Assembly (NCBI GenBank): GCA_964640525.1
Contig: CAZXGS010000015.1
Coordinates: forward strand, 1-52,184
Origin: SZAS-103 sp964640525
Lineage (GTDB): Bacteria > Pseudomonadota > Gammaproteobacteria > Xanthomonadales > Xanthomonadaceae
Length of the DNA: 52,184 bases
Reading direction: 5' to 3'
Part shown: one piece after another, positions 36,961-45,728 of the stretch
How positions within the stretch are numbered: the first letter of the stretch is position 1
How the letters are laid out: every line of letters begins with the position of its first letter
The notes under the pieces: model-generated
Database searches by the model: none
What the model was told of the DNA's origin: nothing
The model's input: the letters and a program-made list of their open reading frames with translations, nothing else
Program-made: the position numbers and the translations under genes

Positions 36961-37979
36961 GCGGTGAGCGGCGTGGCCGGATTCGCCAGCGCCGGCCGGA
37001 TCCGGTCGCGGATCAGGTCCGCCAATGGAGCCAGTTCGGCATATCGCGGCAGGACGGCGTCGAGGTAGGTGAAAAAGCGTGGCACGTCGGCGAGGTATTT
37101 CGGCTTGCCGTCGCGATGGTTCAGGCGGGCGAAGATGCCGATCACCTTCAGGTGACGCTGCGCGCCGATCCAGTCCGCATCACGACGGAACGCGGGCAGC
37201 GACGGCACCGGCAGGCCGGCGGCTTGCGCGCGCGCATGGTAACGATCCAGCCAGCCGGCGACGCGATCCTCGGGCCAGCTCAGGAAGGCATCCTTGAACA
37301 GGCTCAGCGGGTCGTAGGCGATAGGCCCGAGCACGGCGTCCTGGAAGTCGAGCACTGCCGGGCCGTTGTCGGCCGGCATCAGGTTGCGCGGCATGAAGTC
37401 GCGGTGCACCAGCACCCGCGGTTGCGCCAGCGCGTTGGCGATGAGCAGGGCATAGGTGCGTTCGAGCGTGGCGCGCTCGTCGCCGGTCAATTCGATCTGC
37501 AGATGGCGGCCGACGAACCACTCATCGAACAAGCGCAACTCGCGAGCCAGCAGGGCGTCGTCGTAGGCCGGCAACTCCGGCGGCGGGGCGATGGCCTGCA
37601 GGTGCAGCAACTGCGCCACGGCCGCATCGAACAGGGCATCGGCATTGTCTGCCGTCAGTTGCTGGAGGAACGTTTCGCGTCCCAGGTCTTCCAGCAACAG
37701 GAATCCGGCCTCGACATCCCCGGCCAGCACCCTGGGCACCCGCACGCCGCCGGCCTCGAGCACATCGCGCAGCCGCAACCACGGCCGCACGTCTTCCAGG
37801 CCCGGCGGCGAATCCATCACGATCCGGCTCGGCTCGCCGCTGCTACGCCAGTAGCTGCGGAACCCGGCATCCATGGAGGCGCGCGCAAGTTCGGCGGTGG
37901 GCTCGGCGAGGGCGTCGCGTGCCCAGCGCAGGCGCGCCTCGTCGCGGGACACACCGCTCACCGTGGCCATCCGCGGCAT
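36957..37979 (-). CDS. amgK: N-acetylmuramate/N-acetylglucosamine kinase AmgK
   Basis: A 340-residue kinase with an aminoglycoside-phosphotransferase fold. The catalytic loop is H192-R-D194 with N199 (VLVHRDFMPRNL), and the metal-binding Asp is D211 (LDFQD). It phosphorylates the anomeric position of MurNAc, feeding MurU, whose gene overlaps it by 4 bases. Resemblance to antibiotic kinases is structural only. An ATG at 37970 is an alternative start. Confidence 0.9.
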   Translation of the reverse strand: MPRMATVSGVSRDEARLRWARDALAEPTAELARASMDAGFRSYWRSSGEPSRIVMDSPPGLEDVRPWLRLRDVLEAGGVRVPRVLAGDVEAGFLLLEDLGRETFLQQLTADNADALFDAAVAQLLHLQAIAPPPELPAYDDALLARELRLFDEWFVGRHLQIELTGDERATLERTYALLIANALAQPRVLVHRDFMPRNLMPADNGPAVLDFQDAVLGPIAYDPLSLFKDAFLSWPEDRVAGWLDRYHARAQAAGLPVPSLPAFRRDADWIGAQRHLKVIGIFARLNHRDGKPKYLADVPRFFTYLDAVLPRYAELAPLADLIRDRIRPALANPATPLTA

Positions 37980-38103
37980 TGGGCCGTGGCCGTGTCCGCA
38001 TCGGGACCTGATTCATCGTTCTTTCGCATATCCGCATTCCGTGCCGGCTGTGGCCAGCGTTCACCTCTGGCATGATATGCGACTGTCCATCGTTTGGTGA
38101 TCC
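37980..38103. other. Divergent spacer between amgK and xanB
   Basis: This 124-base gap must contain promoters for both directions. TGATATGCG near 38075 is A/T-rich and could belong to a -10 region for xanB, but I cannot support specific elements. Confidence 0.3.
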
Positions 38104-39513
38104 ATGGTGAAGGTGAAGGTCGTGCTGCTTTCCGGCGGCGCAGGCACGCGATTGTGGCCCATGTCGCGCGAGGCCAGCCCCAAGCAATTCCTGCCGCTGG
38201 TGGGCGAGCATTCGCTGTTCCAGGCGACCTGGCTGCGCGTGCGCGACCTGCCGGGCGTGGACGCGCCGATCGTGGTCGCCAACGAGGAGCACCGCTTCAC
38301 CGTCGCCGAGCAGTTGCAGGCACTGGGTACCAAGGCGCAGGCGCTGATCCTTGAGCCGCTGGCGCGCAACACGGCACCGGCGATCGCGGTGGCGGCGCTG
38401 CAGGCGATGGCCGATGGCGAGGACCCGCTGCTGCTGGTGCTGCCTTCCGACCACGTGATCGCCGACGAGGCTGCCTTCCGCGCCGCGGTGCTGCAGGCGT
38501 TGCCTGCGGCCGAGGGTGGCGACCTGGTCACCTTCGGGATCGTCCCGAACGCGCCGGAAACCGGCTATGGCTACATCAAGGCGGCGCCGGGGCAGGGCGT
38601 GCGAGCGATCGAGCGCTTCGTCGAGAAGCCCGATCTGGCCACCGCGCAAGGCTATGTCGCGTCCGGCGATTATTTCTGGAACAGCGGCATGTTCCTGTTC
38701 CGCGCCTCGCGCTTCCTCGACGAGTTGCAGGCGCAGGCGCCGCGCATGCTCGAATGCTGCCGCAAGGCGCTGGCATCGGCGCGTGCCGACCTCGACTTCC
38801 TGCGCCTGGAGGCCGAAGCATTCGCTGCCTGTCCGTCGGATTCCATCGACTACGCGGTGATGGAAAAGACGACCCGTGGCAGCGTGCTGCCGATCGACGT
38901 GGGCTGGAGCGACCTGGGGTCATGGACGGCGCTCGCGGACGTCAGCGTGCGCGACGACCACGGCAATGCGCGGCGCGGCGACGTGCTGGCGATCGATACC
39001 CGCAACACCCTGGCCTGGTCCGAGCGGCGGATGATCGCGCTGGTAGGCGTGGACGACATGATCGTGGTGGACACCGACGATGCGCTGCTGGTCGCGCATC
39101 GCGACCGCGTGCAGGAGGTCAAGCAGGTGGTCACCCGCCTCAAGCAGGACGAGCGCCCGCAGGCCAGGCTGCACCGCAAGGTGTTCCGCCCCTGGGGCAG
39201 CTACGACGGCATCGAAAACGGCCCCGGCTTCCAGGTCAAGCGGATCGCGGTCAAGCCCGGCGCCAGCCTGTCGCTGCAGATGCACCATCACCGCGCCGAA
39301 CACTGGATCATCGTCAAGGGACGTGCGCAGGTGACCTGCGACGACAAGGTGTTCGAACTGGGCGCCAACCAGAGCACCTACATTCCCCTCGGTTCCCGCC
39401 ATCGCCTGCGCAATCTTGGCGAGGACATGCTGGAACTGATCGAGGTGCAGTCGGGCGACTACCTCGGCGAGGATGACATCGTCCGCTTCGAGGATGTGTA
39501 CGGGCGGAGCTGA
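38104..39513 (+). CDS. xanB: Bifunctional mannose-1-phosphate guanylyltransferase / mannose-6-phosphate isomerase
   Basis: A 469-residue XanB/AlgA-type enzyme. The N-terminal half is the GDP-mannose pyrophosphorylase: LSGGAGTRLWPMSRE near residue 9, then FVEKP and a YFWNSGMFLF block. The C-terminal half (about 345-469) is the cupin-type phosphomannose isomerase, with RPWGSYDGIENGPGFQVKRI and QMHHHRAEHWIIVKGRAQVT. Together they supply mannose-1-phosphate and GDP-mannose for LPS O-antigen and exopolysaccharide (xanthan-like) synthesis. It appears to be a single-gene unit; no polysaccharide genes are adjacent. Confidence 0.95.
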   Translation: MVKVKVVLLSGGAGTRLWPMSREASPKQFLPLVGEHSLFQATWLRVRDLPGVDAPIVVANEEHRFTVAEQLQALGTKAQALILEPLARNTAPAIAVAALQAMADGEDPLLLVLPSDHVIADEAAFRAAVLQALPAAEGGDLVTFGIVPNAPETGYGYIKAAPGQGVRAIERFVEKPDLATAQGYVASGDYFWNSGMFLFRASRFLDELQAQAPRMLECCRKALASARADLDFLRLEAEAFAACPSDSIDYAVMEKTTRGSVLPIDVGWSDLGSWTALADVSVRDDHGNARRGDVLAIDTRNTLAWSERRMIALVGVDDMIVVDTDDALLVAHRDRVQEVKQVVTRLKQDERPQARLHRKVFRPWGSYDGIENGPGFQVKRIAVKPGASLSLQMHHHRAEHWIIVKGRAQVTCDDKVFELGANQSTYIPLGSRHRLRNLGEDMLELIEVQSGDYLGEDDIVRFEDVYGRS

Positions 39514-39580
39514 GGGATCGGTTGCGGCGTCGGTCGGCGGAGCCGGCTGCATGGAGTGACAACCGCAAGATCGAAACGGA

Positions 39581-39598
39581 CCCCGGCTTGTGCCGGGG
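39581..39598. repeat. Small GC-rich hairpin after xanB
   Basis: CCCCGGC-TTGT-GCCGGGG is a perfect 7-bp stem with a 4-base loop, in the spacer between xanB and cysD. It may be a terminator or a scattered short repeat; no U-tract follows. Confidence 0.5.
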
Positions 39599-39695
39599 CG
39601 ACAGGATGGACGGCGCGGCGGTCGGTGGTTGCCGCGCATGGCAAGCAATGACCACGAGACTTCGAATGAACGTGCAGGACAGGAACCTCCCCGAA

Positions 39696-40607
39696 ATGCT
39701 GACCGAACCGCAACTCTCCCATCTCGACCGCCTCGAAGCCGAGGCCATCCACATCCTGCGCGAGGTCGCTGCCGAGTTTTCCAACCCGGTGATGATGTAT
39801 TCGATCGGCAAGGATTCCTCGGTGCTGTTGCATCTGCTGCTCAAGGCCTTTTATCCCGCCAAGCCGCCAATCCCGTTGCTGCATGTGGACACCGGCTGGA
39901 AGTTCCGCGAGATGATCGCCTTCCGCGACCGCCGCGCGGCGGAGACCGGGGTCACCCTGCATGTCCACAAGAATCCCGACGGCGTGCGCGACGGGGTCGG
40001 GCCGTTCACCCACGGCTCGGCGGTCCACACCGACATCATGAAGACCCAGGCGCTCAAGCAGGCGCTGGACAAGTTTGCCTTTGACGCCGCGATCGGCGGA
40101 GCTCGCCGCGACGAGGAGAAATCGCGCGCCAAGGAGCGCGTGTTTTCGTTCCGCTCCGCGCAGCACCGCTGGGACCCGAAAAACCAGCGCCCCGAGCTGT
40201 GGAACCTGTACAACGCCCGTATCCACAAGGGCGAGTCGGTGCGGGTGTTCCCGATCTCCAACTGGACCGAACTGGACGTGTGGCTGTACATCTTCCGCGA
40301 GAAGATCCCGGTGCCTTCGCTGTACCTGTCGGCGCTGCGGCCGGTGGTCGAGCGCGACGGCGTGCTGATCATGGTCGATGACGAGCGCATGCCGCTGAAG
40401 GAAGGCGAGGTGCCGATGCAGAAAATGGTGCGCTTTCGCACCCTGGGCTGCTACCCGCTGACCGGCGCGGTGGAGTCGGAAGCCACCACGCTGGAGCAGG
40501 TGATCTCCGAGATGCTGGTCGCCCGCACTTCCGAACGCCAGGGCCGGGTGATCGACCACGACCAGGCCGCATCCATGGAAAAGAAGAAACGCGAGGGCTA
40601 TTTCTGA
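39696..40607 (+). CDS. cysD: Sulfate adenylyltransferase subunit 2, CysD
   Basis: A 303-residue ATP-sulfurylase subunit of the PP-loop family; it makes APS from ATP and sulfate with GTP-driven help from CysN. The PP-motif is YSIGKDSSVLLHL, and the family blocks LLHVDTGWKFREM, IGGARRDEEKSRAKER and the C-terminal KKREGYF are intact. Homology begins at MLTEPQLSHLDRLEAEAIH, so I use the ATG at 39696; ATGs at 39666 and 39648 would add 10 to 16 residues. The stop shares one base with cysN's ATG. Confidence 0.95.
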   Translation: MLTEPQLSHLDRLEAEAIHILREVAAEFSNPVMMYSIGKDSSVLLHLLLKAFYPAKPPIPLLHVDTGWKFREMIAFRDRRAAETGVTLHVHKNPDGVRDGVGPFTHGSAVHTDIMKTQALKQALDKFAFDAAIGGARRDEEKSRAKERVFSFRSAQHRWDPKNQRPELWNLYNARIHKGESVRVFPISNWTELDVWLYIFREKIPVPSLYLSALRPVVERDGVLIMVDDERMPLKEGEVPMQKMVRFRTLGCYPLTGAVESEATTLEQVISEMLVARTSERQGRVIDHDQAASMEKKKREGYF

Positions 40608-42523
40608 TGTACGTCAACCACGACAATCCGTCCGCCGAGGTGGTGGATCTGCACGAATACCTGCGGATGCACGAGACCAAGGACCTGCTGCGCTTCATCA
40701 CCTGCGGCAGCGTCGATGACGGCAAGAGCACCCTGATCGGCCGCCTGCTGCACGACTCCAAGCTGCTGTTCGACGACCAGCTCGCCGCGCTGGAGACCGA
40801 CAGCACCCGCTTCGGCACCCAGAACGGCGAAATCGACTTCGCCCTGCTGGTCGATGGCCTGGCCGCCGAGCGCGAGCAGGGCATCACCATCGACGTGGCC
40901 TACCGCTTCTTCGGCACCGAGAAGCGCAAGTTCATCGTCGCCGACTGCCCCGGCCACGAGCAGTACACCCGCAACATGGCCACCGGCGCCTCCACCGCCG
41001 ACCTGGCGGTGGTGCTGGTGGATGCGCGCAAGGGCCTGCTCACCCAGACCCGCCGCCACAGCTACATCGTGTCCCTGCTGGGCATCCGCAAGGTGCTTCT
41101 GGCGGTAAACAAGATGGACCTGATGGACTATCGCCAGGACGTGTTCGAGGCGATCAAGGCCGACTATCGCGAGCTGGCGCAGCAATTGGGCATCACCGAC
41201 GTGCAGTGCATTCCGCTGTCGGCGCTCAAGGGCGAGAACGTGATGCGGCGCTCGACCATCATGCCGTGGTACGACGGCCCGTCGCTGCTGGAACACCTGG
41301 AGCACGTGGACATCGACCGTGGCGTGGGCGACGTCGGTTTTCGCCTGCCGGTGCAGTGGGTCAACCGCCCGAACCAGAACTTCCGTGGATTCTCCGGCTC
41401 CATCGTGTCCGGCACGGTCGCGGTGGGCGAGGACATCATCGCGCTGCCTTCGGGCCGGCGTTCGAAGGTCACCGCGATCGTCACCGCCGACGGCGAGCTG
41501 GCGCACGCCGGCGAAGGTCAGGCGGTCACGCTGACGCTGGCGGATGAGATCGACATCAGTCGCGGCGACGTGATCTGCGCCGGCAAGCATCCGGCCGAAG
41601 TCGCCGACCAGTTCGCCGCGCACGTGCTGTGGATGAACGATGCGCCGCTGCTGCCGGGCCGTCCGTATTGGATGAAGATCGGTGCGCGTACCGTGGCCGC
41701 CAGCGTCACCGAGATCAAGCACAAGGTGGACGTCAACACCCAGGATCACTTGGCTGCCAAGCGCCTGGAATTGAACGAGGTCGGCTTCTGCAACCTCAAC
41801 CTCGACCAGCCGATTCCGTTCGAGTCCTACGCGCACAACAAGGCGCTGGGTGCGTTCATCCTGATCGACCGGCAGTCCAACGCCACCGTGGCCTGCGGCA
41901 CGATCGACTTCGCCCTGCGCCGGGCCGCCAACATCCACTGGCACAGCCTGGAGATCGACCGCCACGCACGCGCCACGACCAAGGGCCAGATGCCGTTGTG
42001 CCTGTGGTTCACCGGTCTGTCGGGGTCGGGCAAGTCCACCATCGCCAACCTCGTCGATCGCCGCCTGCATGCGCTGGGCTACCACAGCTACATCCTCGAC
42101 GGCGACAACGTCCGCCATGGCCTGAACAAGGACCTGGGTTTCACCGACGAGGACCGCGTGGAGAACATCCGCCGCGTTGCCGAGGTGGCGAAGCTGATGA
42201 GCGATGCCGGCCTGATCGTGCTGGTGAGCTTCATCTCGCCGTTCCGCGCCGAGCGGCGGATGGCGCGCGATTTGTTCGCAGATGGCGAGTTCGCCGAGGT
42301 GTTCGTCGACACCCCGATCGAGGTCTGCGAGCAACGCGACGCCAAGGGCTTGTACGCCAAGGCGCGACGTGGCGAGATCCGCCATTTCACCGGCATCGAC
42401 TCGCCCTACGAGTTGCCCGAGCACGCCGATTTCCACCTGCACAACGTCGATGTCGCCGCCGAGGCGCTGGCACAGCAACTCGTGGATCAGGTGGTCGCAA
42501 AGATCGGCGCGCACAAGGGCTGA
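40607..42523 (+). CDS. cysNC: Fused CysN-CysC: sulfate adenylyltransferase GTPase subunit and APS kinase
   Basis: A 638-residue fusion. The first about 440 residues are the EF-Tu-like GTPase CysN: SVDDGKST, the AAEREQGITIDVAYRFF switch, DCPGHEQYT and NKMDLMDY. The remainder, from about 465, is APS kinase CysC: P-loop GLSGSGKST, DGDNVRHGLNKDLGF, FISPFRAERRMAR and GLYAKARRGEI. It couples GTP hydrolysis to APS formation and then makes PAPS. No separate cysC is needed. It is translationally coupled to cysD (TGATG). Confidence 0.96.
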   Translation: MYVNHDNPSAEVVDLHEYLRMHETKDLLRFITCGSVDDGKSTLIGRLLHDSKLLFDDQLAALETDSTRFGTQNGEIDFALLVDGLAAEREQGITIDVAYRFFGTEKRKFIVADCPGHEQYTRNMATGASTADLAVVLVDARKGLLTQTRRHSYIVSLLGIRKVLLAVNKMDLMDYRQDVFEAIKADYRELAQQLGITDVQCIPLSALKGENVMRRSTIMPWYDGPSLLEHLEHVDIDRGVGDVGFRLPVQWVNRPNQNFRGFSGSIVSGTVAVGEDIIALPSGRRSKVTAIVTADGELAHAGEGQAVTLTLADEIDISRGDVICAGKHPAEVADQFAAHVLWMNDAPLLPGRPYWMKIGARTVAASVTEIKHKVDVNTQDHLAAKRLELNEVGFCNLNLDQPIPFESYAHNKALGAFILIDRQSNATVACGTIDFALRRAANIHWHSLEIDRHARATTKGQMPLCLWFTGLSGSGKSTIANLVDRRLHALGYHSYILDGDNVRHGLNKDLGFTDEDRVENIRRVAEVAKLMSDAGLIVLVSFISPFRAERRMARDLFADGEFAEVFVDTPIEVCEQRDAKGLYAKARRGEIRHFTGIDSPYELPEHADFHLHNVDVAAEALAQQLVDQVVAKIGAHKG

Positions 42524-42530
42524 GCCTTGA

Positions 42531-42700
42531 GCCCCTCTCCCGCCGGGGCGAAGAGGAGCGGTTGCGAACCACAGGTTCGCGCGACGATGAGCGCCCTCGC
42601 GCCCTGCGCGAGGGCCGGGACAAGGGTTGGGGTGAGGGCGGGCTTTCCCTCACCCGTCGCGCTTGCGGCGCGCCGGCCTCTCCCGGAGGGAGAGGCGTCG
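42531..42700. repeat. Composite REP-like inverted-repeat element between convergent cysNC and the GlsB-like gene
   Basis: The element opens with CCCCTCTCCCGCCGGGG. GCCCTCGCG (42593-42601) pairs with CGCGAGGGC (42607-42615), and GCCTCTCCC with GGGAGAGGC (about 42677-42696) forms a third hairpin. The middle contains GGGTTGGGGTGAGGGCGGG. These are the scattered hairpin sequences of Xanthomonas-type genomes, here three in one spacer of about 200 bases. Confidence 0.75.
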
Positions 42701-42726
42701 AAACCCGGCGCTCCGGCGATGGGCTA

Positions 42727-42981
42727 TCAGGATTTCTTCTTCGGCCGCAGCAGCGTGAACAACGTCAGCAGCACGATCGCCCCGGCCAGCGAGGCCAGGA
42801 ACGAATACACGTCGCCATCGCCGTACCAACCCATCGACAGGCCCACGTACTTGGCCAGCAGCGCACCGCCGACGCCGAACGCGGTGGTGGCCAGGATGCC
42901 CATGCGATCGTCGCCAGGCTTGAGCGCGCGCGCAATCAGGCCGACGAAGAAGCCGACCAGGATGGTGTAGAGGACGATCAC
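42727..42981 (-). CDS. GlsB/YeaQ/YmgE family small membrane protein
   Basis: An 84-residue protein with three hydrophobic helices (MIVLYTILVGFFVGLIARAL, GILATTAFGVGGALLAKYVG, FLASLAGAIVLLTLFTLL) and the GD-rich loop PGDDRMG typical of the transglycosylase-associated/YeaQ family. It ends in RPKKKS. Family members are linked to envelope or acid stress but no activity is established. The next gene upstream on this strand ends 17 bases before its start. Confidence 0.85.
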   Translation of the reverse strand: MIVLYTILVGFFVGLIARALKPGDDRMGILATTAFGVGGALLAKYVGLSMGWYGDGDVYSFLASLAGAIVLLTLFTLLRPKKKS

Positions 42982-42997
42982 GCCGCGCCGTCCGCCG

Positions 42998-44503
42998 TCA
43001 GCAGCACGTCGTGGCCGCCATCTTCGCGTCGCCGGCGGCGACCGCCACGCCGGTCGTCAGTCCCTTCAGGCTGGCCGCATGGTGCTCGGCCAGCACCCTG
43101 GCGACGCAGGCGGTGACCCGCTTGCCGGTCGGGATGTGGAGGAACTCGTTCGGTCCGTGCGCATTGGAATGCGGGCCGAGCACGCCGGTGATCATGAACT
43201 GCGCGCCGGGAAACTTGGCGCCGAGCATGCCCATGAACGGGATCGTGCCGCCTTCGCCCATGAACACCGCCGGGCGGCCGAAGAAGTCGCGCGAGGCGTG
43301 GTCGATGGCGTGGGCCAGCCAGTCGTGCAACGCCGGTGCATTCCAGCCGGTCGAGGACTTCTCCAACTCGAACGTCACCTTCGCACCGTAGGGAGGGTTG
43401 TCCAGCAACAGCTTGCGCACCAGTGCACCCGCGGCATCGCCGTCCAGGGTCGGTGGCAGCCGCAGCGACAGCTTGACCGCGGTGAGCGGGCGCAGCACGT
43501 TGCCGGCGCTGACCAGCGGCGGCAGGCCATCGACGCCGGTGATCGACAGCGCCGGTCGCCAGGTACGGTTGAGCACCAGTTCGACGAGGTCGTCGGACAT
43601 CGGGCGCATGCCGGGCAGGAAGGGGAACTTGTCGTACACCGCCGTGCTCATGACCTCGGCGACCTTGTGGGCTTGCGCGATCCGATCCTGCGGAATGGAC
43701 ACATGCAGGCCCTCGGGACGGATCCGCCCACTCACCTCGTCCTCCAGCCGTGACAGCAACTGGCGCAGGACGCGGAAGCTCGACGGCACCACGCCGGAGG
43801 CGTCGCCCGAATGCACGCCCTCGGAGAGCACGTTGACCACCAGATTGCCGCCGGCCAGGCCGCGCAGCGAGGTCGTGCACCAGAGCTGGTCGTAGTTGCC
43901 GCAGCCCGAGTCCAGGCACACCACCAGCGAGGGTTTGCCGATGCGGTCGGCGAGGTGATCGACGTACGCAGGCAGGTCGTAGCTGCCCGATTCCTCGCAG
44001 GCCTCGATCATCACCACGCAGCGCGCGTGCGGCTGGCCCTGCTCGGCCAGCGCCATGATCGCCGCCAGCGAGCCGAAGATCGCGTAACCATCGTCCGCAC
44101 CGCCGCGCCCGAACAGCTTGTCGCCGCGGATCACCGGCTGCCACGGCCCGAGGCCCTCGCCCCAGCCGGTCATCTCCGGCTGTTTGTCGAGGTGGCCGTA
44201 CAGCAGCACGCAATCCTCGCCGACCGACGCGCCGGTGGCGGGAATGTCGATGAAGATCAGCGGCGTGCGCCCGGGCAGGCGCACCACCTCGACCTGCATT
44301 CCGGCGACCGGCTGCGCGCGCGCCCAGGACTCCATCAGTTTCACCGCATCGTCCATGTAGCCGTGCTCGACCCAGCGGGCGTCGAACATCGGGGACTTGT
44401 TGGGAATGCGGATGTAGTCCACCAGTTGCGGAACGATTGCGTCGTCCCAGATCGTGCTGACGAAGCGGTCGACGCGATCGGTGTCCAGTCCGGCGTGATC
44501 CAT
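42998..44503 (-). CDS. M20 family dipeptidase
   Basis: A 501-residue metallopeptidase of the M20 (PepV/carnosinase-like) family. Metal ligands are visible in LYGHLDKQPE (His and Asp), GRGGADDGYA (Asp), IEACEESGS (catalytic Glu and Glu ligand) and LDSGCG (Asp). The insert from about 210 to 390 is the dimerisation lid with SGVHSGDASGVVPS-type (here SEGVHSGDASGVVPS) His; the last His ligand is in GEGGTIPFMG...EFLHIPTG. No signal peptide, so cytoplasmic; likely substrates are dipeptides. The start at 44503 (MDHAGLDTDRVDRF) fits the family. Confidence 0.88.
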   Translation of the reverse strand: MDHAGLDTDRVDRFVSTIWDDAIVPQLVDYIRIPNKSPMFDARWVEHGYMDDAVKLMESWARAQPVAGMQVEVVRLPGRTPLIFIDIPATGASVGEDCVLLYGHLDKQPEMTGWGEGLGPWQPVIRGDKLFGRGGADDGYAIFGSLAAIMALAEQGQPHARCVVMIEACEESGSYDLPAYVDHLADRIGKPSLVVCLDSGCGNYDQLWCTTSLRGLAGGNLVVNVLSEGVHSGDASGVVPSSFRVLRQLLSRLEDEVSGRIRPEGLHVSIPQDRIAQAHKVAEVMSTAVYDKFPFLPGMRPMSDDLVELVLNRTWRPALSITGVDGLPPLVSAGNVLRPLTAVKLSLRLPPTLDGDAAGALVRKLLLDNPPYGAKVTFELEKSSTGWNAPALHDWLAHAIDHASRDFFGRPAVFMGEGGTIPFMGMLGAKFPGAQFMITGVLGPHSNAHGPNEFLHIPTGKRVTACVARVLAEHHAASLKGLTTGVAVAAGDAKMAATTCC

Positions 44504-44701
44504 TGGCGAAATCCCGGGCGAAAGAAACCAGTCTAACCCGTTATGCGCGGCGAGTAGGAAAAATCCCACCCCCGGATGCGGCGCGCGCCTACCTGCGATG
44601 GCGCATGTTCCCGATGGGAGCGAGTGACCATCGCGTGGAGACTGACCGGGCCCGACGCGGATTGCGTCGGCACTCCTTCCACATCCCAGAGGCGTTCGAG
44701 C
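44504..44701. other. Divergent spacer, M20 peptidase / ComEA-like gene
   Basis: 198 bases between divergent starts; no clear promoter or repeat is seen by eye. Confidence 0.3.
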
Positions 44702-45100
44702 ATGAAAACCATCACCACCCTCCTGCAGTCCCTTGCGCTTTCGCTGTTGCTTGTCGGCGGCGCCAACGCGGCCAGTACGGCCGCGCCGGCCGCCATGACC
44801 GCGGTGGTCGGCAGCGGCGGCGCGCATCCGGCCCGTCACGCGACCCATCCGGGTAAACATGCGTCGAAAAAGCATCCGCAGAAGGTCGACATCAACAGCG
44901 CCGATGCCAAGACGATCCACAACTCGCTGCTCGACATCGGCGCCTCCAAGGCCGCCCTGATCGTCGCCTGGCGCAAGCAGCACGGCGCATTCCGCAGCGC
45001 CGACGAGTTGGCGCAGGTCAAGGGCATCGGGTTGAAGACGATCGCGAAAAATCGTGCGTACATCGTCATCGGCAGTGCGGCGCAGCCTGGCAAGCGTTGA
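44702..45100 (+). CDS. ComEA-like helix-hairpin-helix DNA-binding protein, exported
   Basis: A 132-residue protein with a signal peptide (MKTITTLLQSLALSLLLVGG ANA, cleaved near NAA), a His/Lys-rich spacer (HPARHATHPGKHASKKHPQK) and one HhH domain: KVDINSADAKTIHNSLLDIG, then GAFRSADELAQVKGIGLKTI. It resembles ComEA, the periplasmic DNA receptor for natural transformation, although in this family the first helix normally reads DLNTADA, and the INSADAKTIHNSL variant has diverged. The basic spacer could itself bind DNA or metal. Confidence 0.8.
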   Translation: MKTITTLLQSLALSLLLVGGANAASTAAPAAMTAVVGSGGAHPARHATHPGKHASKKHPQKVDINSADAKTIHNSLLDIGASKAALIVAWRKQHGAFRSADELAQVKGIGLKTIAKNRAYIVIGSAAQPGKR

Positions 45101-45269
45101 GGCGGCATGGCGTGCCGGGCGACGGCCGCGGCGTATCGGGCAAGGGGTCGCGATTTTCCTCGTTGGGCGATTGGGGGGATACCTGACGGGTCACGGTTTG
45201 CGTCTTCGGGTGCTTTTTGCCATTTGCTGGCCGATGGGCAGGTGGGATCTCGCGAACAGCGTGGACCAC
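45101..45269. other. Spacer before the nested repeat array
   Basis: Nothing recognised; the array that follows begins with the long form of the repeat at 45270. Confidence 0.4.
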
Positions 45270-45674
45270 TTCGACAGGCTCAGGGCAGGCTGGCTCAGCA
45301 CGAGCGGGACCTTCTCTGCCGTTCGGCCTGAGCCTGTCGAAGGGCGTGCCGGGGATTGCGAGAAGCGTGGTTCGACAGGCTCACCACGAACGGAATCCCC
45401 CTGACCGTTCGCCCTGAGTCTGTCGAAGGGCGTGCCGGGGATCGCAAGAAGCGTGGTTCGACAGGCTCACCACGAACGGAAATTTCGACAGGCTCAGCAC
45501 GAACGGAATCCCCCCTGACCGTTCGCCCTGAGCCTGTCGAAGGGCGTGCCGGGGATCGCAAGAAGCGTGGTTCGACAGGCTCACCACGAACGGAAATTTC
45601 GACAGGCTCACCACGAACGGAAATTTCGACCGGCTCGCCACGAACGGAAATTTCAACAGGCTCACCACGAACGG
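45270..45674. repeat. Nested array of at least eight direct and three inverted repeat units
   Basis: Direct units (TTCGACAGGCTCACC plus ACGAACGG) lie at 45270 (long form), 45371, 45457, 45484, 45571, 45598, 45625 and 45652; the last four have an exact 27-bp period with AAAT between them. Inverted units (CCGTTCGCCCTGAGCCTGTC plus GAAGGGCG) lie at 45319, 45405 and 45519, each followed by GTGCCGGGGATCGCAAGAAG and GCGTGG. Thus an 86-bp composite block was copied and later interrupted by further 27-bp units. Each inverted/direct pair can fold into a long hairpin. The array ends about 55 bases before hutD. Confidence 0.9.
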
Positions 45675-45728
45675 CTTGCGCGCAAGGTCCACCGCGAAAG
45701 GTTGGCACAATCGGCTAAAATCCTGACT

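Noticed and set aside
36957..37979. Aminoglycoside resistance kinase
   Set aside because: Overlap with murU and absence of any resistance context point to the cell-wall recycling kinase AmgK.
45571..45674. Possible CRISPR or iteron array (27-bp ladder)
   Set aside because: Units abut with an AAAT link, have no spacers, no leader, and no replication or cas gene nearby; they belong to a dispersed intergenic repeat family.
45546..45728. An N-terminal extension of HutD by 61 codons
   Set aside because: The extension reads only through the repeat array (RQAHHERKF-type peptides); family homology starts at MPLWSIP.
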